Notes: generated by a model not told the origin, from the sequence alone. A stretch of 5,708 nucleotides of DNA from Oligoflexus sp. (GCA_030151925.1 JASLCY010000526.1:1-5708), one strand, 5' to 3'. Positions 1 to 5,708 are shown, numbered from the stretch's first letter. Numbers and translations: made by a program.

Positions 1-2064
1 CGCAATATCGTCAAGCTCGTCCTGGAGAGAAGGCACGGCGTCATCGGCTCCAAGCTTCGTACGAAGCTCGTGCTCGCGCTCGTGTTCTTCGCGCTCGCGC
101 CGACCGCCCTCCTCTTCTACATCTCGACCCGCTTCCTCACGCAGAGCTTCGAAACCTGGTTCTCCACGCGCGTCGAAGGCACGATGCACAGGACGCGCGA
201 GGCCGGGGCGATGGTCTACGACCGCGACCAGCGCCGTCTCGCGAGCCTTTCGCGCATCGCCCTCCAGCGCATCCAGCTCATACCCCACGACCTCGGCGGC
301 TATGAATGGAACGAGATCTACCCGGCGGGGCTCAAGGGCTTCACCCGCGAATTCAAGGTCTCCAGCCTCAGGGTCTACGACCAGGACTCCAACCTGGTCT
401 GGCGCAACGAATCGAGGCGCAAGGAGGAGATCTCCGACAAGGAGAAGCGTTTCGTCATCAATGCGATCCAAAGCTTCTCGAACAACCAGACGATGCAGAC
501 GCGCGCCGTCGTCGACACCGATGAGGGCATGGATATCGTCCGCGGCGTCGCGCCCATATTCGATCCCAGCACCCATCAGGTGCGCGGCGTGGTCGTCCTC
601 GAGGAGCGCTTCGAGACCCAGATCCTCCAGAGCGTGGAGACCATCATCCAGGAGTTCGCGAGCCTCAAGCCCGGCGCCGAGCTGATCCGCATCAGTTACA
701 TCATCCTCCTCATCCTGATGGCCGTGATCATCGTCTTCTCGGCGACCTGGTTCGGCTTCTACGTCGCGCGCGGGATCATCGCCCCGATCCAGCGCCTCGC
801 CGAAGCCACCCGCGAGGTCGCGCTCGGCAACTACGGGATCACGCTCGAGGTGAAGACCGACGACGAGACCGGGCAGCTCTTCCGGGCCTTCAACGGCATG
901 ACCTACGACTTGCTCGAGCACGAATCCAAGGTGAAGCAGTTCACGGCCGAGCTCGAGCGCACCAACGAGGAGCTCGATCGCCGCAGCAACTACATGGAGA
1001 TCATCCTGAAGAATATCGCGGCGGGCGTGCTCTCGGTCGATTCCGAGGATCGCCTCACCAGCGTGAACCCCGCGGCCGAACGCCTCCTGGGTCTCGATCC
1101 CAAGCTCCACCTCGGCAAGAACATCGAGGAAGCGCTGGTGCCGGGCCTCGTGGACGCTCTCTGGAAGCCGATCAAAGAGCGGGTGCAATACGGCAATTTC
1201 AGTGGGGAAATCGACCTCTCCGAGATCGGCATGCCGCTCACGCTCCTGGCGGATGCGACCCGCTTCGTGGACGAGAACTACGAAGACTACGGCGTCGTGA
1301 TCGTGGTCGACGACGCGAGCGAGCAGGTGAAGGCGCAGAGGGTCGCGGCCTGGCGTGAAGTGGCGAGACGCATCGCCCACGAGATCAAGAACCCCCTCAC
1401 GCCGATCAAGATCAGTGCGCAGCGCCTCCTCCGCCGCTTCGGGGACCAGTTCGAAGGCAAGGATCACCAGATCTTCGAATCCTGTATCGAAACCATAGTC
1501 TCCGAGGTCGATTCCCTCCGCGACCTCGTGAACGAGTTCTCGAAGTTCTCGCGCCTGCCCGCGATCCGCACGAAGCCCGAGGATCTCGCCGAGCTCCTGC
1601 ACCAGGCCCTGAGCCTCTTCAGCGTCGGCTACGAGCATATCGAATTCGATACCGCCAAGATCCAAACCGATATGCCGCTCGTCCCGCTCGATAGGGAGCA
1701 GATGATACGCGTCTTCACCAATGTGATCAGCAACGCGATCGCGTCGATCCCCGAGGATAGGGAAAAGGCGATCATCACGATCCGCGCCGGCCTCCTCGAG
1801 GACGTGAAGCTGATCCGCATCGAAATCGCCGACAACGGTACCGGCATCCCCGACGCCCTGAAGCTCCGCGTGCTCGAGCCCTATTTCTCCACGAAAAAAG
1901 AGGGCACGGGCCTCGGCCTCGCGATCGTGAACCAGATCATCTCCGACCACGGCGGCTATCTCCGTATCCAGGATAACCAGCCGGTCGGGACCGTGATCGT
2001 GATCGAGCTGCCTCTCAGCGAAGGGCCGGCCCCCATGCGTACCAGGAGAAATCCCGATGTCTGA
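1..2064 (+). CDS. ntrY: NtrY-family sensor histidine kinase, 5'-partial
   Basis: Membrane histidine kinase that should autophosphorylate and pass phosphate to the regulator encoded next. The frame is open from the first base, and the residues before the GTG at 70 (basic stretch ERRHGVIGSKLRTKL) are typical of NtrY just ahead of a membrane segment. The gene therefore starts upstream of the window and the GTG is not the real start. Domains in window codon numbers: membrane helix about 20-42; extracytoplasmic Cache-like region about 45-228; second helix about 231-255; HAMP about 257-308; PAS about 329-437; HisKA with phosphoacceptor H460 in RIAHEIKNPLTPIK; HATPase with N-box at nt 1720-1740, G1 DNGTGIP at 1831-1851 and G2 GTGLGL at 1903-1920. 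All catalytic motifs look intact. NtrY proteins usually have more N-terminal helices, probably lost here to the window edge. Its stop overlaps the regulator start by 8 nt, so the two are translationally coupled. The family is clear; the signal sensed is unknown and need not be nitrogen. Confidence 0.9.
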   Translation, partial: RNIVKLVLERRHGVIGSKLRTKLVLALVFFALAPTALLFYISTRFLTQSFETWFSTRVEGTMHRTREAGAMVYDRDQRRLASLSRIALQRIQLIPHDLGGYEWNEIYPAGLKGFTREFKVSSLRVYDQDSNLVWRNESRRKEEISDKEKRFVINAIQSFSNNQTMQTRAVVDTDEGMDIVRGVAPIFDPSTHQVRGVVVLEERFETQILQSVETIIQEFASLKPGAELIRISYIILLILMAVIIVFSATWFGFYVARGIIAPIQRLAEATREVALGNYGITLEVKTDDETGQLFRAFNGMTYDLLEHESKVKQFTAELERTNEELDRRSNYMEIILKNIAAGVLSVDSEDRLTSVNPAAERLLGLDPKLHLGKNIEEALVPGLVDALWKPIKERVQYGNFSGEIDLSEIGMPLTLLADATRFVDENYEDYGVVIVVDDASEQVKAQRVAAWREVARRIAHEIKNPLTPIKISAQRLLRRFGDQFEGKDHQIFESCIETIVSEVDSLRDLVNEFSKFSRLPAIRTKPEDLAELLHQALSLFSVGYEHIEFDTAKIQTDMPLVPLDREQMIRVFTNVISNAIASIPEDREKAIITIRAGLLEDVKLIRIEIADNGTGIPDALKLRVLEPYFSTKKEGTGLGLAIVNQIISDHGGYLRIQDNQPVGTVIVIELPLSEGPAPMRTRRNPDV
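2044..2049 (+). promoter_or_regulatory. Ribosome binding site of the response regulator gene
   Basis: AGGAGA lies 7 nt before the ATG at 2057, inside the last codons of the kinase gene. It is a near-consensus Shine-Dalgarno sequence and fixes the regulator start at 2057, giving an 8-nt overlap with the kinase. Confidence 0.75.
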
Positions 2065-3427
2065 CGCCCAAACGCCTTGCACGGCCCTCGTGATCGATGA
2101 TGAGGCCCGCATCCGCAGCACCCTCGAAGGCGTGCTGGAAGACGAGGGCTGGAACGTCCTCACCGCGGAATCCGGGCTCAAGGGCCTGCAGGTCTTCGCC
2201 AGGCAGGATATCGCGATCGTGCTGCTCGACGTGTGGATGCAGGGCCTCGACGGGATCGAGACCCTGCAGCGCATGCGACAGCTGAAGCCCGAGATCCCCA
2301 TCGTGATCATGAGCGGCCACGGGACGCTCGAGACCGCCGTGCGCGCCACGCGCCTCGGAGCCTTCGAATATTTGGAGAAGCCGCTCTCGCTCGAGAAGAT
2401 CTTCCCCCTGCTCGAGCAGGCGAAGAAGCTCAAGGGCGCCGGCCTCGGTCCTTCCTCGGCCGTCCCCGACCTGATCGGCTCGACTCCGGCCTTGATCGAG
2501 ATCAAGAGGCAGATCCAGCTCGTGGCCCCGAAGAATGCCTGCGTTCTGATCACCGGAGAGAACGGCACCGGGAAGGAGGTCGTCGCCCAGCAGATCCATC
2601 ATCGCAGCGCGCGGAGTAAAAAACCCTTTATCGCGGTGAACTGCGCGGCGATCCCGGAGGAGCTGATCGAATCCGAGCTCTTCGGCCACGTGAAGGGCGC
2701 CTTCACGAACGCGATCGCCCCGAAAAAAGGCAAGTTCGAGCTCGCCCACCAGGGCACCCTCTTCCTCGACGAAGTCGGCGACATGTCCCTCCGCACCCAG
2801 GCGAAGATCCTCCGCATCCTGCAGGAGCAGCAGTTCGAGCGGCTCGGCAGCACCGAGCAGGTGCAGGTGGATGTGCGCATCCTCGCGGCGACGAACCAGG
2901 ATCTCAAGGCGATGATAGCGGAAGGCAAGTTCCGCGAAGACCTCTTTTACCGCTTGAACGTCGTGCCCTTCCATCTCCCGCCCCTGCGGGAGCGGTTCGA
3001 CGACCTGCCGGAGCTCACCGCGCATTTCCTCGGCCGGATGGCCCGCGAGCTGGGCGAGTCCCCTAAGACCCTGAGCTCCGAAGCCCTTGCCGTGATGCGC
3101 GGCTATCCATGGCCGGGCAATATCCGCGAGCTTCGCAATTTCCTCGAACGCGTCTGCATCATGAATGAACAGACTCTGATCAGCGGCGAAGTCGTGAAGG
3201 ATTATCTCGGCATCGGCGAGGCCGAGGCTCACGCGCCCGCGTCCGACTTTTTGCGAGCCGGAACCTATAAGGAAGCAAAGTTGGACTTTGAAAGAGCTTA
3301 CATTCTAGGTAAGCTAGAGGAAAATCAGTGGAATATCACGAAGACCGCCGATGCCATTGGACTAGAGCGAAGCCATCTTCACAGGAAGATGAAGCTCTGC
3401 GGGATAGAGCCGAAACAGAAGGGGTGA
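2057..3427 (+). CDS. ntrX: NtrX/NtrC-family sigma54-type response regulator
   Basis: Cytoplasmic transcription regulator of 456 aa, the usual length for the NtrC/NtrX family. The receiver domain (about 8-122) has acidic D14/D15, phosphoacceptor D58, S86 and K108. The AAA+ domain (about 139-370) has Walker A GENGTGK (167-173), Walker B TLFLDE (234-239), sensor I AATNQDL (277-283) and FREDLFYRL (292-300), so ATP hydrolysis should be intact. The loop that contacts sigma54 is normally GAFTGA; here it reads GAFTNA (214-219, nt 2696-2713). The C-terminal Fis-type helix-turn-helix (about 403-452) ends in LERSHLHRKMKLCGI, which resembles NtrX more than NtrC. The gene overlaps the kinase gene, its likely cognate partner, and is followed 6 nt later by a DUF4388 gene. 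The last 180 bases are clearly less GC-rich than the rest. The family assignment is secure; NtrX versus another NtrC-like subgroup is less so. Confidence 0.92.
   Translation: MSDAQTPCTALVIDDEARIRSTLEGVLEDEGWNVLTAESGLKGLQVFARQDIAIVLLDVWMQGLDGIETLQRMRQLKPEIPIVIMSGHGTLETAVRATRLGAFEYLEKPLSLEKIFPLLEQAKKLKGAGLGPSSAVPDLIGSTPALIEIKRQIQLVAPKNACVLITGENGTGKEVVAQQIHHRSARSKKPFIAVNCAAIPEELIESELFGHVKGAFTNAIAPKKGKFELAHQGTLFLDEVGDMSLRTQAKILRILQEQQFERLGSTEQVQVDVRILAATNQDLKAMIAEGKFREDLFYRLNVVPFHLPPLRERFDDLPELTAHFLGRMARELGESPKTLSSEALAVMRGYPWPGNIRELRNFLERVCIMNEQTLISGEVVKDYLGIGEAEAHAPASDFLRAGTYKEAKLDFERAYILGKLEENQWNITKTADAIGLERSHLHRKMKLCGIEPKQKG
3243..3271 (+). promoter_or_regulatory. Possible internal promoter ahead of the DUF4388 gene
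   Basis: TATAAG at 3266-3271 matches five of six bases of a sigma70 -10 box. CCGACT at 3243-3248, 17 nt upstream, matches only three of six -35 bases. It sits at the start of an unusually AT-rich part of the regulator gene (46% GC over 3241-3360, against 68% over 2641-2700). The -10-like bases also encode residues of a conserved stretch (TYKEA), so chance is a real alternative. Confidence 0.22.
3419..3427 (+). promoter_or_regulatory. Ribosome binding site of the DUF4388 gene
   Basis: AAGGGGTGA is close to the ideal AAGGAGGTGA and lies 6 nt before the ATG at 3434. It contains the TGA stop of the regulator gene, so ribosomes finishing the regulator are placed on the next start. It supports the chosen start. 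Confidence 0.7.
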
Positions 3428-3433
3428 CCATTC

Positions 3434-4669
3434 ATGTCTGAGAACATCAACGTCCAAGCCACATCCGAAGGTTTGGTGATCAGCGGTCCTCAGTTCCAAG
3501 AAGGCAAGACCTGGCAGGCGAAATCCCTGGGAAAGAACCGTCTCATCATCGATCAAGCCGCGGCCGGCCCCGGCGTGGGCGACAAAGCCGGTTTCGGCCT
3601 CATGGAGAAGACGACCTACGTAGCCCTCCTCCAGGGCCTCGTCCAACAGCAATTCAGCGGCATCGTCGCGATCGATATCGGGACCGCGCTCAAGCGCCTC
3701 TACTTCCTCAAGGGTGAACTCGTCTTCGCGGGTTCCAACCTCATGGACGACAGGCTCGGCGAAGTCCTCTATCGCGAGGGCCTGATCTCCCTCGATCAGC
3801 TGACCGAGGCCGCGGTGCAGGTAAACCGGACGACGAAGTTCGGTAAAGTCCTGATCGACAACGAGGTGATGAATCCCACGCAGCTGTGGGACGCGCTGCG
3901 GCTGCAAGTTATGAGCATCTTCCTCTCGAGCTTCCTCCAGGATTACATCTACGTTCAGCTGGAGGCCACGACCAATCCACCGCCCATGGTCGTTTCCCTC
4001 GACCGCCCGACCGAGAATCTCATCGATGATTGCTGGGGCGTAGCGAGCATGGTGTGGCAGTTCCGTCGCCGCATCGATGGCAAAGCGAAGCTGCGGCGGG
4101 TCGAAGCCGGCGACAACAAGAAGGATGGCGTGCAGGCCGGGACCTTCGTCGCCGATACGATCGATCTCGCGGCCAGCCACGGGAACATCGCCGAGTTCCT
4201 CGAGCATTCCAAGCTCACCGAGATCAACAGCCTCTGCGCGATTTTTGATCTCGTGCACCGGCACATCTTCACGATCGAGAACTTCGACGGCAACGTTCGC
4301 AATATCGATATGGGGTACGGGCTGAAGGAGATCAAGTCGCTCCTCGACGCCTACCACCTGATCCTCGACGGGGCGCAAAAGGCTTTCACCGCGGAAAATG
4401 TGAATTTCCCCGTACGCGAGATTGAAGTCTTCCTCGATAGACAGTATAGCTTGCGTCGATCTCCGCTGTTCATCCTGCCCGATGGCACCATAGGTGTGGA
4501 ATCCGTGGTCGGGGTGTACTCCCGGGCCCAAGCCAGTCCAAGGCAATGCCAGTTCATGGCGAACCAGATCAAGGCTTTGGTGCGGTTCCTCCTGCAGCTC
4601 GTGGGCGACTTGCTCCCCGGCGGGAAAGGTTGGGAGGTCAAGAAGTCCTTCCAATCCATGGTTAGCTGA
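3434..4669 (+). CDS. DUF4388 (PATAN-like) domain protein of unknown function
   Basis: Protein of 411 aa without signal peptide or membrane segment, so probably cytoplasmic. After a short N-terminal part, residues about 60-175 fit the DUF4388/PATAN pattern: LLQGLVQQQFSGIVAI, then LKRLYFLKGELVFAGS, then DRLGEVLYREGLISLDQL and KFGKVLIDNEVMNPTQLWDA. Such domains are known in proteins linked to two-component and motility regulation in deltaproteobacteria, and are thought to act by protein contacts rather than catalysis. The C-terminal 230 residues (about 180-411) match nothing I recognise; they include a basic RRRIDGKAKLRR patch (211-222) and predicted helices near 295-320 and 375-395. The gene follows the regulator by 6 nt and precedes the methyltransferase by 9 nt, so it is probably cotranscribed with the kinase-regulator pair. 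A role as partner or output of that pair is inference from position only. Confidence 0.8.
   Translation: MSENINVQATSEGLVISGPQFQEGKTWQAKSLGKNRLIIDQAAAGPGVGDKAGFGLMEKTTYVALLQGLVQQQFSGIVAIDIGTALKRLYFLKGELVFAGSNLMDDRLGEVLYREGLISLDQLTEAAVQVNRTTKFGKVLIDNEVMNPTQLWDALRLQVMSIFLSSFLQDYIYVQLEATTNPPPMVVSLDRPTENLIDDCWGVASMVWQFRRRIDGKAKLRRVEAGDNKKDGVQAGTFVADTIDLAASHGNIAEFLEHSKLTEINSLCAIFDLVHRHIFTIENFDGNVRNIDMGYGLKEIKSLLDAYHLILDGAQKAFTAENVNFPVREIEVFLDRQYSLRRSPLFILPDGTIGVESVVGVYSRAQASPRQCQFMANQIKALVRFLLQLVGDLLPGGKGWEVKKSFQSMVS
4422..4450 (+). promoter_or_regulatory. Possible internal promoter ahead of the methyltransferase gene
   Basis: TTGAAG (4422-4427) and TATAGC (4445-4450) are separated by 17 nt, the ideal sigma70 spacing, each matching four of six consensus bases. 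They lie inside the 3' part of the DUF4388 gene, in a locally AT-richer patch. This could drive the downstream methyltransferase separately from the two-component genes, but a match of this quality can arise by chance. Confidence 0.25.
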
Positions 4670-4678
4670 GAGAGTGTT

Positions 4679-5422
4679 TTGAAGAAGCCACAAAGACGCA
4701 GTTCTGTTAGCCCCTCCGCGGGGCTCTTTCTATCCAGTTGGGCCGGACTTGAAGAGTATCTGAGAGTGCGGCCGGAACTTATCACCAGCATCCGCTGCGC
4801 TCCTGGGGATAAAAAGCGGCTGGATCAGGTCCTGCAGAAATATGCCCGCACCCTCTCCATTACTATAGATCATACGGAGGCCGAGAAGGGCCTGGCGGTC
4901 TTCGTCGACGTCCCCGTGATGGACGAACACGAATTCCTGGAAGAGGCTGCGGCTTCGGAGCGAGAGTTTATACTCGCTTGTGATCATGTCACAGATACGC
5001 GGAACCTCGGAGCCCTGGCCCGCACCGGCGCTTACTTCGGCATGCGTTACCTCCTTCTCCCCAAAGACCGTCAGGCGCCGATCAGCGGTGCGACGCTCGG
5101 CACGGCGCAGGGAGCGTTCGCTCATATCCGCCCTGTGGTCGTCACCAACCTCGGTCGCACGCTCGTGGATTTGAAAGAGCGTGGATACTGGGCCTTGGCT
5201 GCGGATATGGACGGGCAATCGGTCGAGTCGCTCGCCCACGATTATGAGAAGAAAGTGCTAGTTTTAGGGGCAGAAGATAAGGGAATCTCCCCAGGCGTGC
5301 TGGCGAAGTGCGATCTTACGGTCGCTATCCAGTCGGCGACGGAACACCTTGAGTCCCTTAATGTCTCGGTAGCTGCGGGCATTCTTATTCACGCGCTCCA
5401 TACGCACGCAAGGCGCTCTTAA
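4679..5422 (+). CDS. rlmB: SpoU/TrmH-family RNA 2'-O-ribose methyltransferase, RlmB-like
   Basis: SPOUT-class enzyme of 247 aa (E. coli RlmB has 243) expected to transfer methyl from S-adenosylmethionine to a ribose 2'-OH, in RlmB on a 23S rRNA guanosine. The N-terminal substrate-binding domain spans about 21-80; the SPOUT domain about 95-245 has motif 1 DHVTDTRNLGALART (102-116, with N109 and R115), motif 2 VLGAEDKGIS (195-204) and motif 3 ESLNVSVAAG (225-234). Some usual residues differ: DPxN is DTRN, HQG is EKG (69-71), and IPMxG before motif 3 is IQSATEH. The TTG at 4679 is chosen because the domain needs the residues from about 21 on, and the next in-frame option, GTG at 4766, would remove its first helix. 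Only a weak GAGAGAG precedes it (4668-4674). An RNA methyltransferase is near certain; which RNA it modifies is less so. Confidence 0.85.
   Translation: MKKPQRRSSVSPSAGLFLSSWAGLEEYLRVRPELITSIRCAPGDKKRLDQVLQKYARTLSITIDHTEAEKGLAVFVDVPVMDEHEFLEEAAASEREFILACDHVTDTRNLGALARTGAYFGMRYLLLPKDRQAPISGATLGTAQGAFAHIRPVVVTNLGRTLVDLKERGYWALAADMDGQSVESLAHDYEKKVLVLGAEDKGISPGVLAKCDLTVAIQSATEHLESLNVSVAAGILIHALHTHARRS
4709..4731 (+). terminator. Terminator-like hairpin in the first codons of the methyltransferase
   Basis: AGCCCC (4709-4714) pairs perfectly with GGGGCT (4720-4725) around the 5-nt loop TCCGC, followed by CTTTCT. The shape is that of a Rho-independent terminator with a modest T tract. It falls about 40 nt after the DUF4388 stop, but within codons 11-16 of the methyltransferase if that gene starts at 4679. 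It could terminate or attenuate the upstream transcript, with translating ribosomes preventing it; or it may be a chance GC-rich palindrome. Confidence 0.35.
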
Positions 5423-5447
5423 AAAGAGCTGTAAATCGAGCTTTCTC

Positions 5448-5475
5448 TTGACAGCAATTCAAGTGAGAGTGTAAT
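5448..5475 (+). promoter_or_regulatory. Strong sigma70-type promoter for the tRNA cluster
   Basis: A perfect -35 TTGACA (5448-5453) and a five-of-six -10 TGTAAT (5470-5475) are separated by 16 nt, starting 25 bases after the methyltransferase stop. Transcription should start near 5482, giving a leader of about 48 nt before tRNA-Thr. No GC-rich discriminator of the kind seen in stringently controlled stable RNA promoters is visible after the -10. Confidence 0.8.
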
Positions 5476-5530
5476 TCCTTCTAACGCTCAGGACGGTAAG
5501 CAGAAATCTGTTTATTTAACGAGCCAGGAC

Positions 5531-5606
5531 GCTGGCGTAGCTCAATTGGTAGAGCAGCTGATTTGTAATCAGCAGGTTGCGGGTTCAAGTCCCTTCGCCA
5601 GCTCCA
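5531..5606 (+). tRNA. tRNA-Thr (anticodon UGU)
   Basis: All four arms fold. The acceptor stem GCTGGCG/CGCCAGC is fully paired; the D stem is GCTC/GAGC; the anticodon stem GCTGA/TCAGC holds loop TTTGTAA with anticodon TGT at 5564-5566, reading ACA and probably other Thr codons. The variable loop has 5 nt, the T loop is TTCAAGT, the discriminator is T5603, and CCA is encoded (5604-5606). The T stem is imperfect: G5579-T5595 is a wobble and C5580-T5594 a mismatch. It is the first gene of the tRNA cluster, downstream of the promoter at 5448-5475. Confidence 0.96.
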
Positions 5607-5624
5607 CCATCCAGAGCTCGATTC

Positions 5625-5708
5625 GGAGAGATGCCCGAGTGGCTAAAGGGGGCGGACTGTAAATCCGCTGGCGTACGCCTACGATGGTTCGAATCCATCT
5701 CTCTCCAC
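5625..5708 (+). tRNA. tRNA-Tyr (anticodon GUA), CCA end cut by the window
   Basis: A class II tRNA. The acceptor stem GGAGAGA/TCTCTCC and the T stem GATGG/CCATC are fully paired. The anticodon stem GCGGA/TCCGC holds loop CTGTAAA with anticodon GTA at 5659-5661. The long variable arm (5669-5682) has its own short stem, as expected for bacterial tRNA-Tyr. The discriminator is A5707, and only the first C of the CCA tail falls in the window. It lies 18 nt after tRNA-Thr with no promoter between, so both should be processed from one transcript. Confidence 0.96.

Noticed and set aside
2015..3232. Long open frame on the minus strand opposite the response regulator (about 405 codons)
   Set aside because: It is the mirror of a GC-rich gene with strong family evidence on the + strand. 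Its translation is low-complexity (rich in L, E, D, H, G) and matches no family; such antisense frames arise from codon bias.
3281..3316. TTGGAC and TTGAAA as -35 boxes with -10 sequences downstream
   Set aside because: At 16-18 nt spacing the best -10 candidates (TTCTAG, TAAGCT) match three or fewer consensus bases.
3362..4693. Long open frame on the minus strand opposite the DUF4388 gene (about 443 codons)
   Set aside because: Same cause: no recognisable domain, no proper ribosome site seen, and the + strand gene has a good ribosome binding site, a domain match and operon context.
4766..5422. GTG at 4766 as the methyltransferase start
   Set aside because: It would remove the first helix of the substrate-binding domain (WAGLEEYL). 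Kept only as an alternative should the hairpin at 4709-4731 prove to be a true intergenic terminator.
5415..5429. Inverted repeat GCTCTT-AAA-AAGAGC across the methyltransferase stop, as a terminator
   Set aside because: The stem is only 6 bp with a 3-nt loop and half A-T pairs, and no T tract follows. It is too weak to call a terminator.
5476..5530. Antitermination box or regulatory leader before tRNA-Thr
   Set aside because: No convincing boxA-like sequence or stable stem was found in the roughly 50-nt leader.

Overview
The window is a compact, almost fully coding stretch read entirely from the + strand. It holds a two-component sensor/regulator pair of the NtrY/NtrX type, a DUF4388 (PATAN-like) protein, a SpoU/TrmH-family (RlmB-like) RNA 2'-O-ribose methyltransferase, and the start of a tRNA cluster (Thr-UGU, then Tyr-GUA). 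The DNA is GC-rich (about 60-68% in most coding segments). The mix of an NtrY/NtrX pair, a DUF4388 protein and an rlmB-like gene beside tRNA-Thr/tRNA-Tyr suggests a Gram-negative bacterium of the former deltaproteobacterial groups (Bdellovibrionota, Myxococcota and relatives). This placement is an inference from gene content, not a proven assignment.

Layout: (1) positions 1-2064, the 3' part of a membrane histidine kinase whose true start lies upstream of the window; (2) 2057-3427, its sigma54-type response regulator, overlapping the kinase by 8 nt; (3) 3434-4669, a DUF4388 protein 6 nt downstream; (4) 4679-5422, the RNA methyltransferase, 9 nt downstream with a TTG start; (5) about 5448-5475, a strong sigma70-type promoter; (6) tRNA-Thr(UGU) and tRNA-Tyr(GUA), with the window ending inside the CCA tail of the latter. 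The order Thr-UGU, Tyr-GUA matches the start of the thrU-tyrU-glyT-thrT-tufB cluster of E. coli, so a translation operon (further tRNAs, tuf, secE, nusG) may continue downstream.

How the genes fit together: the kinase senses an envelope signal through a Cache-like extracytoplasmic domain and should phosphorylate D58 of the regulator. The regulator has an AAA+ domain with an altered sigma54-contact loop (GAFTNA instead of GAFTGA) and a Fis-type DNA-binding domain. The tight coupling of the DUF4388 gene makes that protein a plausible partner or output of the pair, with no known function. The methyltransferase is probably cotranscribed, at least partly, but a terminator-like hairpin in its first codons and candidate internal promoters suggest separate control. 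No mobile elements, CRISPR arrays or phage genes were seen. There is no gene-free stretch over 300 bases.
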